64,000 nt of DNA, from the NCBI GenBank assembly GCA_003971905.1, contig RSEE01000109.1, forward strand, positions 141,319 to 205,318. The letters are read 5' to 3'. This stretch comes from Moniliella sp. 'wahieum'. Lineage: Eukaryota > Basidiomycota > Moniliellomycetes > Moniliellales > Moniliellaceae. The position numbers and the translations under genes were made by a program. The notes under the pieces are model-generated. The model made no database searches. It saw only the letters and a program-made list of their open reading frames with translations, and was not told where the DNA came from. Positions 1 through 11,908 of the stretch are shown in pieces (positions within the stretch are counted from its first letter, which is position 1; each line of letters opens with the position of its first letter).

Positions 1-3000
1 CCTGTGAGCGGGGTGATGGAATGATAAATCTCTTGCGCTTTGGTTAGGTTTTCCTTTGATACCGTAGGAGGTGATGAGAGTGGCGAGGTGGGTGCCCTCG
101 ACCGCCTTGGCCTCGCAAATCTCCTGGAAGGTCGCCATCAGCTTCGCCTCCTGTACCGGCTCAATCAGTCCGTAGTGTCGAGAAGAAGTTTCCATGTGTA
201 TCCCGAGAAGGTAAGTCTGTGCGCGTGCATCTTGCCAATGTACTCCAGCACCGAGGCTCGGTCGCCCTGGCGAACAAAGTACCCCAGCAGCGTGTTGTAC
301 GGCGCAGGTGAAGGACGGAAATCTTTCGCCTGCTCCATCCGCTGGAAGAAGATCAGGGCCTGCTGAATCTCGCCTCGGCGGACAAAGGCATTGATCAGCG
401 CGCCGTAGGTGATGGAGGAAGGTGGATGTTGTGCGTTTGCATCATCTTGTAGTACCCAAGCGCCGTCTCGGCCCGACGAGCACGGCTAAACGTGGAAATG
501 ATCGTATTGAAGAGATAGAGGTTAGGCTGGACCCCCAACCGGAGCGCTTCGTCAAACAACTCTTTGGATACCACCACCTCGTCCGTCGTCACCTTGCTCG
601 CCGCAATTAACGATCCATACGCATCGGCCGAAGGCACCTGTCCGGCCTGGACCAGCAGATGACGGTGCGAGTTGGCCAGGCGACACTGGCCCACATGCGC
701 CGCAGCGCAGATCATTGCATTCTCCAACGCCACCCACGCCGTCTTCTCCCACTGGTACCAGCCAAACTTCGGACCACATGCGAACCAAGGAGGTAGAGCG
801 ACGCACATGCTCCATATCTCTCCGCAGCCCGGCCACATTGATCAATGCTGCCAACGAGAGCGGCGGGGGTAGATGCCTCGCCGCGCATGCTCCAGCAGCA
901 GCGACCACTCCGCTCTAGCCGCGCGTCCCTTGTTGTCACTTTGAACGCACCCGCGGTGAGTGTTTCGTGTGCCTCGGCCCCCAGGTCCTCACTCAGCGTC
1001 GTAACAGCGGAAAAGCCCAGACTTGAGTCGCTCGAAACGCGCTCTGAAGGCTGCACAGGGCCCAATGCCTTGAGTGCCCGTGCAGAGAGCTGTGGCGCTT
1101 CTGTCTCCACTGACGGGCCAGGGAGAGTGATCGCCTCATCCGCAGTGGGTTCCCTTGGCCTGCTGGACACGAAGCGCAAATAGGACGGGTTGATCTTTTC
1201 AAGCAGGGGAATCACCTCGGTCTCAGGATAGCGTGCCAAAAGTATCTTGCAAGCCTCGTCGATATCTGGGCAAATAAGCTGAGCGCGAAGTGACTGCGGT
1301 CGGGCCCGTCGTTGCCACTTGTCTGGCGTGTCCGTTCGCGCATCTGGGGCACCATGCGCGCATAGTCCTCTGCAAGCATCCTAGGCCCGAGGAGATCAAG
1401 CGGGTCAGATCGGCGTCAAGATGGTGCTCCTCGTAGGCAAAGGCACGGATGAGCGTTGTCCACTCCTCCGCCGACAGAAGGGGGAGAATGGGATCGCGAT
1501 CTTCAGGCTTGATTTGACGGTAGAGCGAGGCGAGTCTGGTGGCCCAGGACTGGGCTCGTGAAATTCTGTCTTCTTGTCCGCCATACCATCCAGAAGCGAC
1601 GGGTACGCCGCCAGAATCGGGGTGAAGGTAGTCAAGACCGTGGTAAGCAGCGCCGCGGCGGCACGACTGGCTTCGTTGGCTGGGATGTGCCGAGCCGGAC
1701 GGAGGAGATGGAGGATGCGCTTGGCTACGGCCGCCAGGTAGTGCCGATGCCTGGCGGACACAGTGTGATCTTTGTTGGGGGAGCCAAAGAGGTCGGCCTC
1801 GGATGAAATTTGAGTGGACCGCAGGACATGGGTCAAGAGAGAGACTGCGTCCGCAGCTCGGCCATACATCATGCACTTGTCCGCCAAGAAGAGGAGGCTT
1901 GTGCCAAGCTGGCTGCTCTGGTCCAGCGGGGAAGAGGAGCCGATAGGCACCCCGACGGCAAACGCCGATCCCACCAAGGCCAAAAGAGCCTCTGTCTGCC
2001 TTCATCCATCTTGGCCACCACGGTGGGTGAGATGAGCTTCGCGAGCAGATCCAAGGGAATCTGCTGATCGTGTCCGTGCATGTCTTCCCAATGGCTTTCA
2101 GCAGACGGGTGTAGGACCCTGTCCTCTTGCCATCCTCCCACAAACTCGGCTCCGTCTCACCCACGGCAGCGGCTGCGTACTGATGAGCCAAGCAAGCCAT
2201 ACCTTCAAACGACGGCAACGCCACACTCTCCTCGAAACCAAACAGCATGCTGCACCACTCTGTCGCTGTCGCAGTACCCTGGGTAGCAGTCAGACCAACG
2301 AGCATGATGCTCACCGTGTCCCGCGTGGGTGGAGGAGTGTGGAGGGCGACCGTGGGATAGGGGTTGGCAATGTGCTGGTCCAGCATGCGCTTGAAGAGCG
2401 CAATCGCGCCTGTGCGTCACCCAGGAGGAAGTGAGCATGAATCAGGTTGTTCCACGCGAGAAGCAGAGGGTGGCCATCCATCGAGGTACGGAAGAAGCCA
2501 TCAGATGTGTCGACAAACGGCTGGTCCGACCGCTCTGCCACCTTCGAAGAATCCATCAAGGACCAATTCGGTAATGCTGCATCAACATTGCCTGCACCAC
2601 CTTTAGTGCTTTCAATTTCCACGCCTCGTCCGCGTTGAGGGGGGTCCTGATATGTTGCGATAACGGTTGGTGGGGATCAATGTTGAGCTCCGAGGGATGG
2701 AGTAACTTATCACCCACCAGGGAGCGAAGGACAAGCACCAAAGTCCTGGGATCAAGGTAGGTTTCAGGCAGCGACTCGTTTTCCTGCATCAAGGCAAGCA
2801 GCTCCAGTCCCAGACGAGCGTCACCACGGCGGGCTGCGGTCTCCAGGAGACATGTATAGCCCTGGGGCTGATAGGCTGGAGGGCTGGGTCGGCATTGATG
2901 ATATGGAGCAGTGCGAGTCCAAAGTCACTATTACTCGTGGGGTTGGAAAGAACCTCGGCAATGTGAGGTTCCAATTCCGAGGCGACCCCAGGTTTGGAAA

Positions 3001-3993
3001 CAAGCCGCGCAAGGACGTGAGCGTGGTCCTGGTCGAAGCCTCCTTGGGTGGCATCTTTATCTGTGCCCACCAGAACGGTTGGCAGGCCTGCTCCCAAGTG
3101 TCAGGGAAATGCGCTGAACCAACGCAAGGGCCTCCTCCCACATCGAGCTGACGGAGCGTAGCGTTGGCCCGTTGGTCCCGTGCGTGGGTGTAGGGCGTCT
3201 GACCAGGTCTAAGCGGCGTATCTGCCGAATCCACCGTAGCATGATGCATCGGGTGCCCACGCTAGACGACCGAGTACGGCTGGCACGACGACGGATCGAT
3301 GCCGGTGGCTCGCGGGCCGCCGCATAGAGCAATTGCTCCACTGCGAACGGACGGCGAGTGAGACGATTGGACTTGGCGGCGGAAGCGCGAGCCCGACGGG
3401 TAACCACCTTCCGGTCTTGAGGCGATGATTCAATGAGCCGTGGCCCAGCACTGTGCAGGTTGGAGAAGAGACGGTTGAGGCGTTCCTGGACCTGTGCATT
3501 GGAAGGGTGGAGCAGAATGCGCGTCCCAGGTGCATGTTGCAGGCTGCCGCGGGGGTGGCCGGGGACGCGCGGCTGGGCGGAAACAAGACGCGAAGGGAGA
3601 CAGTGGTGGTCCTGCTCCGAGTCGTCCGTCTCGAAGAACGCGTTCGAGGGCAGGTTCTGCACAGTCGGGCTTTGGTAGAGGAGATGCTGGTGACAAGGAT
3701 GAAGGTGAGCAAAAAGGGAAAGGGGGGAGGGAAGGCGGGGGGAATAGACTTACTTGGAACTCGCGTGCCACGCACCGCTCGTGCTGCCGCCAGATCCTGC
3801 GCCGGCGGACGCGCCACTCGAAGTGCCAAGGGGCGGGGGGGCACCAGCAGCTGCGGTCGATGCGCCTACTACAACGCCACCGACAGTGGCGACGGTGGCG
3901 GTGGTGACGCCGTTGGCCGCATTGGAGCGGCATTGACGCCTGCGGCGGCGACGAACGGGCAAGGTGGATGGCAAACTTGGAGGGAAGAGGCAT
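1..3993 (-). CDS. Pentatricopeptide-repeat (PPR) protein, C-terminus beyond the window
   Basis: Probably an organelle RNA-binding protein acting in mitochondrial RNA processing or translation. The clearest PPR motif is at about 430-560, with the core PNLYLFNTIISTFSRARRAE; a second is at 300-420 and a third, reading YGIKGNLTKAQEIY once one base is allowed for, reaches the left edge. The chosen ATG is at 3993. A short Ala/Gly/Ser-rich first exon is followed by an 84-nt intron (3670-3753, donor GTAAGT), and exon 2 then reads NPTVQNLPSNAFFETDD. About 1,300 residues are present and the stop lies outside the window. The frame changes roughly every 300-400 bp, near 2620, 2390, 2090, 1950, 1560, 1235, 860, 760 and 415. 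I read these as consensus indels because the protein reading simply continues in another frame. The PPR family call is firm; the specific orthologue is unknown. Confidence 0.75.
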
Positions 3994-5815
3994 GGCTCGA
4001 GGCTAGGGGGGACGCGTGTGAGAGCGGAGGAGAGCGCCACCCGGTGTGCGGAGCAGGGGCAATGCCAATGACGATCCCGATGATACTGGCGACGTAAAAC
4101 GACGCCCAGTGGAGGTGCGTGATGGAGGGGGACGAGGGGGGAGAAGGTGTGCAGGGGCGGGGGAAGTGGAGTGGAGTGGGATGGGGTAGGATGGAGTGGG
4201 ATGGAGTGGGATGGGGTCGGATGGATGGATGGCTGGATGGATGGATGGATGATGGATGCGTGTTCGTTAAACAACACCTCATTAAAATGTGGCTGTCAGC
4301 AAGGCGCTGAGCACGGGAGCGAACGGCGACCGCAGCACCAGCATGCAGGAGCGGGGCCAGCCGGGTGGCCGACGCGCCACTGGCCAGGTGCGGGGGCGGC
4401 ACCCCATCCCAGACCCAGGCGCAGGGGCAGTGTGTGTGCGGTGTGACTGGGTGTCCGAGCCTCCGGACATGCCCGGCCGGGCATCCATCGGAGTTGGCCG
4501 GAGGAAAGCGCACGCAACGGGCGCACACGCCAGTGTGCCTGCCAGCTCGCCTGCGCCGTCCCGCCTCTGGTTTCCGCGGCGATCCATCCATATCCCCTGC
4601 CATTCATATTCAATGTTCATCGGGAGCTTTGCCTCCACTAATACTCACCACGCACAGACCACCCCATGGCTGGGGCACGGACCAGCTGGGGCGACGGCGA
4701 CTGCGACGCGTAAGCGCCCCGCCCCCCGGCATCGTCGCTTCCATCGGCATCAACCGGGACCCGATCAGCGCTGTCCACTTCGTGTGCGCGTCACAGAACC
4801 ACTCAGGCTCCGTCTCGCTCAACCTCTCGGCCGCCGGGTCAAGCGGACCAAAAAGTGGGGGTGCATCCCGTCTCTTCCGCTGCTTATTCCGGGACAAGAC
4901 GCGCAAAGCAAAGCGGTAGCAAACAGCTGCGTCGACGGGCAGAGGGCTGGCACGCGAACTGAGTACTACTGATCGAGACAGTTGATAGGAAGAAAACGGC
5001 GTTGCAATCATCTCAATGATCGACTCTCGGCGACAATACCATCCGACCGCATTGGGTGCGTGTGTGGGCGCGTCTGGCATTCTCACCTCTCGGATCACCT
5101 CGGACTCTTTGCTAAAACCCTCGGGCTTTGGGCACTCAGTTATACTCATGTCCGGGGGAGCTACTCGCTGCAGCCCATCCATCCCAACTGAGTCTCCAAC
5201 TGAGGGCGTGCCGATATTAAAGTAGTCCTGCCAACTACAGATGCACGTACTTAGTATCGAGCTTCGAGTGTGCTGTTGAATACCACAAGACCCAGGCAGA
5301 CTTCCCTGCCTCACGGCCATCACTGTCGTCCGTTGTTATCAGTCAGAAAAACGTGTTGCCATTGAAGCTGCAAATACGGAGCACAAAGGGCGTTGTCTGG
5401 TTGGGGCATAAGATCGAGAGCCAGTGAAATACGCGGCTGCGATGTGAGCCAGTTAAAACACGCGCCGGATGCGCGATGCCTGCCGTGTTGGCAGCACAGC
5501 TCACAGATACATATTTGACAGGGCATCCATCTAAGAGGAGCCCTTACAAAAGCGCCCATAAGCAGCCCCCCTCAGAACAGCTCTCTAGCGCCGGCCCTCT
5601 CTCTCGTCTTGGCTCGCACAGCACAACTGAAGGGTCTACCTCCAATTGTCAACCCCCCGATTCAGCTCCCCTATTAGCCAGTCCGAAGCCGAGAAGTCGA
5701 TATGTCCCCCTCCAGGCATCACAATCACGAGGCAAAATGTGTAATGGACAGGCAAACCAACGAGAGGGGCAAGGCATTCCCCCCTTCTCCACTCCCCCGC
5801 TTCTTTCTTACCAAT
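3994..5815. other. Intergenic, no callable gene
   Basis: Holds the GGATG microsatellite and then GC-rich sequence. A minus-strand frame is open at 4610-5323 (237 codons) and plus-strand frames are open at 4289-4972. Neither has a recognisable domain, a clear start context or splice-like structure. The minus frame stays open without the indels that interrupt every real gene nearby, which suggests it is chance or a very recent sequence. The 3' untranslated region of the oxygenase lies at the right end. Confidence 0.5.
4150..4260. repeat. GGATG-type microsatellite
   Basis: Imperfect tandem run of GGATG, GGAGTG and GGATGGAT units just upstream of the PPR gene, most regular at 4210-4252 where ATGG is repeated. 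It probably lies in the 5' untranslated or promoter region of that gene. Confidence 0.85.
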
Positions 5816-6977
5816 TCAAGCCGTCGAGGCCTCTTGCCTTCCAAACAGCCCCGTCCGATGCGCATCCTCAGGCAAAACAATCTCGCCCGTCTCGATGCCC
5901 TTGAGGGCGTACCGATGGCTCTTGGCGACCATGCTCCAGATATGGTCGCCCAGCACTACCGGCTTCTTCTTCTCGTCGGTCTCTTGTCCCGCCGGCACGA
6001 GCTGGGGAATGGGTTTGACGAGCTGGTTCGAGTCCACGGCAAAAAACATGGGGAAACTGAACCGTTCTTGCTGCACAGGCCGGACACGGTGGGTAGTAGC
6101 GACCATCTTGCCCGCACTCAGGATCTCGAGCGAGTCCGAAATGTTGACCACATACGCCCCCTTGATCGGCGGCACGTCCACCCACTTCCCCTCCCCATTG
6201 AGTACTTCCAGTCCAGGCGCGGTGGGGAGGAGCATGGTAAAGTACTCATAGTCTCTGCACAAACACGGTCAGCACAGTTTCCTTGCCAGCCAACCAAAAG
6301 GCACTGGGTGGGTGGTGGGGGAGACGTACGTGTGAGCGCCAATACCAGGGCGTCCCTGGTCGCCGGATCTTCCGGCGTGAAGGGGTAGTGGATCATGCGC
6401 ATACTCGTAGGCGGGTAAGAAACCATCTTGTCCAGCGCCGTTTCATCCAACCCCAAAGCCAGCGCGAATCCGCGCCAGAGGCGCATGCCAAAGGCAAAGC
6501 ACTCGTCATAGTACGCTGGCACTTGGCCCGCCACGCCTCGCCGAGCTGTTTGGGCCACTGGTTGAACCCGAGCATCGGTGTACCCGCCTGGATGAGAGGA
6601 TGGGTTTCCCAACCTGGGAACTCCATTCCAAAATCAAACGCTGACTTGTGGTCAGCCGGTTTGGTGCTCGTCACATCCCCAAACACTTCCTCCCCCTCGG
6701 GCACGTAGCCCTTGTGCGCGATCCGGGAGCCCGGGTTGGCACCAATGTACACCTCCATTCGCTCCGACTCGGGAAGCGCAAAGAATTCCTTGGCAGCCTC
6801 TTGGATCCCTTGAATCGCTTCCTCCGACACACCGTGTCCCGTCGCATAGAGAAAACCAACGTTGCTCGCCACGTCGGCCAGCTGGGCAGCCACCGCCTCG
6901 CGGTCGGCTAGGTTGGGCGACTGCAGGCCCGACACATCGACAATGGGCACCTTGTCGAACGATCCTTGCTTGGACAT
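5816..6977 (-). CDS. 2-oxoglutarate/Fe(II)-dependent dioxygenase, isopenicillin-N-synthase-like
   Basis: Cytosolic non-haem iron oxygenase of the DIOX_N plus 2OG-FeII_Oxy type, the class that includes flavonoid- and gibberellin-type oxidases and many fungal metabolite oxidases. The N-terminal domain begins MSKQGSFDKVPIVDVSGL and contains NVGFLYATGHGV. The core reads YPPTSMRMIHYP, then GAHTDYEYFTML supplies the HxD iron ligands, TTHRV the distal His, and RFSFPMFF the Arg-x-Ser that binds 2-oxoglutarate. A 75-nt intron (6255-6329) falls inside the HTD motif. A missing C at 6365-6366 breaks the frame just before it, and a second break is near 6505. ATG at 6977; about 350 residues, normal for the family. 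The substrate cannot be inferred. Confidence 0.85.
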
Positions 6978-7169
6978 CGATGGGATCAGTACAGAGGGCG
7001 CTAGATAGCGAGGGGGTGGAAGGGAGAAAGCCAAGGGGGCGGTGGAAAGACGGACAAGAAGAGGAGATTGAGGATGGATGATCGAGATGATCGGTGAAAG
7101 GCAGATCACACACATCCTTTTGGCACGGCTGCCCTGAATAAAACGATTCTCGTCCTTCCCCGCAGCTGC

Positions 7170-7320
7170 GCCTCAAGTCCCTCAGACCTCAGGCCCTTCA
7201 GGCCTCGGGGGCCGTGGACTTCAGGCTGGCTTCAAGCTCTTCAAGCATCGGGTCTCAAGGCGTCAGGCGTCAGGGCGTCAGGCGTCAGGCCTCAGGCCAG
7301 GGCGCTCAGTTCAGGCGCTT
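7170..7320. repeat. Degenerate TCAGGC/CTCAGG repeat array
   Basis: About a dozen copies of TCAGGC, CTCAGGCC or GCGTCAGG words in 150 bp, partly as perfect neighbours (GGCGTCAGGCGTCAGG near 7259-7290). Reverse-complement words (GGCCTGAG) recur at 7480-7505 and 7845-7880, so the two groups could pair across about 650 bp. Confidence 0.75.
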
Positions 7321-7417
7321 GGCGCCCGATAGACGATAGCGCGGCAGCGGCGGCAAGACTGAAACAATAGTTCCAGCTTTTCGAGCTTCAAGCACTTCCA
7401 GTTGCACACTTTCGGGT

Positions 7418-7436
7418 TTACTAGTTACTAGTTTTG
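7418..7436. repeat. TTACTAG direct repeat
   Basis: Two adjacent copies of TTACTAG followed by TTTT, related to the CACTAGT heptamers 100 bp downstream and to the TAACTAG array at 21.07 kb. Confidence 0.7.
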
Positions 7437-7524
7437 GCTAGTTGACTTGGATGGACGCATGCTCTTTTTCTTACACTGAGCACTGAGCCTGAGGCCTGAG
7501 GTCACATCTCCACCTCAGGTGCCC

Positions 7525-7555
7525 CACTAGCCACTAGCCACTAGTCACTAGTCAC
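7525..7555. repeat. CACTAGC/T heptamer array (4 units)
   Basis: Four consecutive 7-bp units, CACTAGC twice then CACTAGT twice, ending in CAC. The same heptamer occurs at 21353-21369. Confidence 0.9.
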
Positions 7556-7727
7556 TCAGTCTGGAGTAGTTTCAAGCGCCACTGTGCCTTGGCTCCGTGA
7601 CGGATCACACACACATTCCCACAGGATGTGGGTATGATCCTTGTTCTAGATCTTCCTTGTCCCCTTTGTGTCTCTTTCCCCTCATCACGCGTGGTCTACC
7701 GTGTGATAGCTTCTCCTTCTCCTCTGG

Positions 7728-7735
7728 TATATAAG
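7728..7735 (+). promoter_or_regulatory. TATA box (TATATAAG) without an obvious gene
   Basis: A consensus TATA element on the plus strand after a pyrimidine-rich stretch (CTTCTCCTTCTCCTC). No protein-coding frame follows on the plus strand before the MGM101 3' end, so it would drive a non-coding or unannotated transcript, if anything. Confidence 0.4.
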
Positions 7736-7839
7736 GCGCCATTCCATGCAGCCTGAATGAATACCTGTCGGCATCCGAAGCAATCCCCTCTTACACTCCG
7801 CCAAGCCCCAGAAGCCAAATTATTCCGACGGGCATAAAA

Positions 7840-7882
7840 GGAGCCTGAGGGCCTGAGTCTGAGGGCCTGAGCCTGAGCGTCA
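7840..7882. repeat. GGGCCTGAG repeats
   Basis: Four CCTGAG-containing words in about 40 bp, in the opposite orientation to the TCAGGC array at 7.17-7.32 kb. Similar words occur once more at 28.14 kb. Confidence 0.75.
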
Positions 7883-8174
7883 AGGATTATCGATTACAAA
7901 GCCTAGCAGGCCGCAGCCTGGCCTAGCCCATGCATTGTATGTGATCGGAATCGCTCCCGAAAAGAGATAATCGATAAGAGCAGAGTGGGATTTCATTTTG
8001 GGAAAAAGAGACAAGCACGCGTAAGACCGGGGACGAGGCCGAGGCCTGAGCAGGTGAGGCCAGGTGGTGTTGGCATGTGAGCGGGGAGCTATGAATGGTG
8101 CATGGTGCATGGTGCATGGTGCATGGGGCACGGGGAGTGGTATGAGGGGGAGGAAACGAAAGTCTGGACCAGCA

Positions 8175-9295
8175 CTAAATTTCCCGCCAGGGGTGGGAGA
8201 ACTTGGGAGAATCCTTGAGGCGCCAGAGCAACTTTTTCTTACCGTCGCGTCCCTCGGTCCAGACGTGGAGAGCGTTGATGGACTTGAAGGAGCGGACAAA
8301 GCGCGGGTCCCACAGTTCAGATGCGATGCCCAAATCCTTACAGCAGCGCATGAGCGCATTGGACTTGGCCCCCTCCGCGGCGGTGGGGATACCATTAGGA
8401 TCAAAGTAGTGCTGCTCACCACGTGCGATCGATACCAGTCGACCGAGACAGAGCAGTGCCCATTCCCGACTCACCACGCGCGCCGACACGACGCTCTGCC
8501 CCGCGGAGCGAGGCCCCAGCCCCCAGGTCCGAAGGCTCGGTTGAGGATACGTCGATACTTGATCTCAGGCAGGTAGAGTAGTCCGTCTGGAGAGGGGGAG
8601 TGAGGAGTTAGTTGGCCGGGAGCACGTGGATGGGAGGGCTAGGGATGGAACATAGCAGGGAATGGCAGGGAATGGACAAATTCACATACCAGGTGTGATC
8701 TCAATGTCTTGGGGATTGACGGGCGTCATGAGCACCTCGGCAATCTCGCGCGAAAAGGGTTGTTGGGACAGGCCGGAAAAGTCGGAGGTGAGCCAGTCGG
8801 GGTCTAGGGCATGGGAAGACGCTGGCTGCGTCTCGACAGGGCCGGCTGGGCTGGTAGGCACAGCAACGGCCTGGCTCGGGCCGGGCGAGGAAGAGGAAGT
8901 GGAAGAGGAAGTGGAAGAGAAGAAGAAGAAAGTGGGGGGAAGACCGAGCGGGAGGGTCATCAGGGGCAACAGCAGGGCGCAACTCTAGGCAGGAGCAGCT
9001 TTTCGCCGGCGCAACGAAGAGGAGGAGGAGGAGGGGGAGGGGGAGGATGGGATGACGAGGAAGTGGCGGTGGTGGCAGGAGTAGCGGCGGCTCGAGGAGC
9101 AACAGGGGCCTTAGTCTTGCGGGACGAAGAGGCAGAAGGAGAGAGGGCAGCGGCAGCGGCAGCGTCAGCGTCCTCGGCGGCAATGCGGGAGAGGGAGGAG
9201 GCGTCGCAGCGGCGGGCGGACGTGTGGAGCGTGCGGAGAGGCGCGATGGAGGCGATGGAGGCGCAGGGGCGCGGGTGAAGCAAACGCAATGCCAT
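8175..9295 (-). CDS. MGM101: Mitochondrial genome maintenance protein Mgm101
   Basis: Rad52-type single-strand annealing protein of the mitochondrial nucleoid, needed for mtDNA recombination and repair. ATG at 9295 opens an Arg/Ser/Ala-rich presequence ([20 protein letters not shown]), then a low-complexity Ala/Pro linker. The conserved core starts at [16 protein letters not shown], runs through NPQDIEITP, crosses a 103-nt intron (8587-8689, GTATGT), and continues [51 protein letters not shown] and ends at WREI. These blocks are diagnostic of the family. A base missing at 8498 breaks the frame before SARVVSREW, and another break lies near 8960 in the linker. A perfect palindromic E-box sits 183-196 bp upstream of the ATG. 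Confidence 0.93.
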
Positions 9296-9477
9296 GGCCG
9301 TCGTCCAGCCGACTTACTCTGCCAAAAAGAACGGCGGCAGCGCAAATAGAACAAAGTGGCCCACGCCGTCTTCTAATGATTCCTCAGCCTGACAGGCGTC
9401 TGACATGACGCACCGCTGACTGTCCACTGCCTGTTGCTCGCGTAAGCACCCGCTGCGTCGGGGTCCAGCGCTCTGTT

Positions 9478-9491
9478 GCGTCACGTGACGC
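9478..9491. promoter_or_regulatory. Palindromic E-box GCGTCACGTGACGC in the MGM101 promoter
   Basis: Perfect 14-bp palindrome around a TCACGTGA core, 183-196 bp upstream of the MGM101 ATG. CACGTG is the classic site for bHLH factors such as Cbf1; the flanking TGACGC half could also suit a bZIP factor. Binding is inferred. Confidence 0.5.
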
Positions 9492-9599
9492 GTCAGGACT
9501 CCAACTCAGCACTCAAGCACCGAATCTGATTCCCGAGCCGCCGCTGGCTGCTGCTGGCCTTCCGCACCTATACTCTACCCACCGCTGTCACCATTAGCC

Positions 9600-11908
9600 C
9601 AAATGTCGTGTCATCATCCATGGCGTCCGTCGGCACATGTGCATCGTCAACTCAGTCAACATGGGAGAACAAAAGCAAGTGGTATCCAATAGAATCCAGC
9701 TTCGGGATGCCCCTGTGGAGCAAGGGAAAAGACCATGCGGTCCGACAACCTGTGTTGGAGGGCGAGGCGGGGCTGAGCGAAGCGCAAGCCATGCCATCTG
9801 CACCAGCAGGGCATAGATCAGCAGTACACACACGATCCGCCATCCGCGTCCCAGCGCAGTGCGCCCACTGGCCCAAACGTTGCCCGCTGCCCGTTGCCCG
9901 GCAGGCTGGAGCCTCACACCACCTTGGCTGGCGACCCAGTAGGTGTATGCAGCACGTCCGACACGGCCTCCTGACCTAGCTCTGGCTCCTCGTTGCCCTC
10001 GACCACGAGGCCAGTGGGCACGGGCTTGCGCCGCGTGCGAGCCAGCACCGAAGGGGGCAAGGAAGCGCTCAGTTCGGAAACGTCCGCATCCGCCTGACGT
10101 AGTTCCTCTTGCGTGACGCGCGCGCGCAAGATGGGGGACCAGGCTGCGTCGCGCTCTGGCCGCAGCTGGGGGGGACGCTCCGCCTCTACCTCTGCCTCGT
10201 GGGACAGCAGAGGGCGCGGGAAGAGCGCGACGGAAACGGACTTTTTCACGCCCCGCTGCGCCGAGGTAGAGGCCAAACTTAAGCCTAAGCCTGCCCCGCC
10301 CACACCGTACAGGGAGGTGCGCATCGGCTGCCGGTCCACATGCTGCCGGCTCGCTGTCGAAAGGGCTGCGCGTACCGAGCCCCAGCGCGCTCCGGCTCTT
10401 GGGCGGGCCGGGGAAATCGACATTGCGCACCCGGGGCGGGGGTTGGATCACTTGGCTCGGATCAATGTGTGCGCGCAAAGGTGGGCTCTGGGCTAAGAAG
10501 GAGGCAGTAGCAGATAGCACCGGGTCGGGGCTGGCCGCTGTCCTCACGGGGTTGGTGGCTGACGTGGACGGGACTAGACAGGGGCGAGGTGTGAGGTGTG
10601 GGAAAGAAAGGGGGATGTGCGCGGGTTGAAAGCCACCGGCCAACGCTCTTGCGCAGCACGTCGGGGTGGACTCGGATGCGGACACGGGCACTGGGTGCGC
10701 GGGGGCGGTGACCAGGTATCTCTGAACCGAGCGGCGAGCTCAGTGCGAACCAGAGAAGGAAGAACCGACTTCGACCGTTCGAGCACCGGGGGCACCATGG
10801 TCCATTCCCACCACTTGGGTCGCTTCGAACACCTTGGCTTTGCCCCGGAACACCTTGGCGCGCAACTCTTCGTCCAGCCCCTCCTCCGAGCCACCAGATC
10901 CCTCTGACGAACTTTCGTCTTCCTCGTCCTCCGACCCATGCACAATCGACGTTTGCGGCGTGGATACGGTGGGCCCGGCCGTCGGAGCCACGGGTACCTC
11001 CGAGACGCACCGTGTAGATTCGGGCGGACGCTCCACATCTGGAATGGGATCGACCGTGGTGCCTGATGGAGCCTCCAACTCTGCGTCCTCATGACTGGGA
11101 ACAGAGGGAGGGATGGGAGGGATAGGTTGGGTAGGCGTGGGAATCTCAGCCGTAATAGGTTCGACCGCCGAGTCGTGGGGATTGGGACGGTCGGAAGGCT
11201 GTTCGGTATCTGCAAAGGATGGAAGGGCCGGCTCGGGAGCAGGAGGATCAAGGCTCGGAGCCTCACCTTGCACCGGCTCACGTGCAAGGGGCGGGGGAAG
11301 CGAAGAGGTCAACGTATCTTGACGCGGAGCCTCCTCCGAGGTTGCATACGACGGTCGCGCGCCCTTTGGGTGGGTACTGGGGAACGTGTGGGCTGCATGG
11401 TCATGGGCAAACTCTGGCGGCAAGGGGGGAACGGGGGGAGGTGGGTTGGGGCTTCGCTGGCTACTGGTCGAGGCTCGTTTGGCATGGAACAGGTGGGAGA
11501 CGGAGCGCATCACTCCGGACGAGGCAGAGGGGGCGGCGAGGGTGATGATGAAAGAAGGATCGGATGCTCTTGGCGGAGGATTTGTGGGACAAAGGGGGTG
11601 CTCCAGCGGAGGCGATGGGTGTTCAACTGGCACGGCCGAGGGGGAGAGGCGCGGCATGGGCTCGGTCGTGGTCGGCGGGCGTGGGAGGGTGGGGAGGAGG
11701 GGGCAGGTGCGGTCGGCTGGCTGGGGGCAAAGATCATGGCCAAGTCGGTTCCGCCCGACCAGCGGGGGGCGGTGCTTGGTGCGGGGTGCACTGCTGGGCT
11801 CGTCGGGGGGCGCAGGCGCGGGCGGAAGAGGCTGCTGAGGCGGCGGCGTGCCGAGGGGGCAGCAGGTGGGGGGAGCGCATCTGCCGTGGCGGGGAAGGGG
11901 ACACTCAT
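9600..11908 (-). CDS. Hypothetical Pro/Ser-rich, mostly disordered protein with a C-terminal membrane segment
   Basis: I do not recognise the family. ATG at 11908 (MSVPFPATADALPPPAA) starts a long Pro/Ser/Arg-rich region, followed at about 10740-11500 by an acidic stretch (HGSEDEEDESSSEGSGGSEE) and at 9920-10420 by a more ordered part with LRARVTQEELRQADADVSEL. Close to the end, VCVLLIYALLVQMAWLALR (about 9760-9820) is a convincing single transmembrane helix, so the protein may be a tail-anchored or inner-nuclear/ER membrane protein. At least three or four frame breaks occur, near 11600, 10750, 10450 and 9950, and the exact stop is uncertain (about 9600-9700). The downstream neighbour MGM101 is on the same strand. 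Confidence 0.5.

Larger units (their letters stand above)
6978..8174. other. Repeat-rich structured spacer
   Basis: No protein-like frame. It contains degenerate TCAGGC words, CACTAG heptamers, two TATA-like boxes and CCTGAG words, listed separately. It is the promoter of the 2OG oxygenase on the left and the 3' flank of MGM101 on the right. Confidence 0.7.

Noticed and set aside
4610-5323. 237-codon minus-strand open frame
   Set aside because: No domain, no convincing start, and no orthologue-like blocks; kept only as a note in the intergenic entry.
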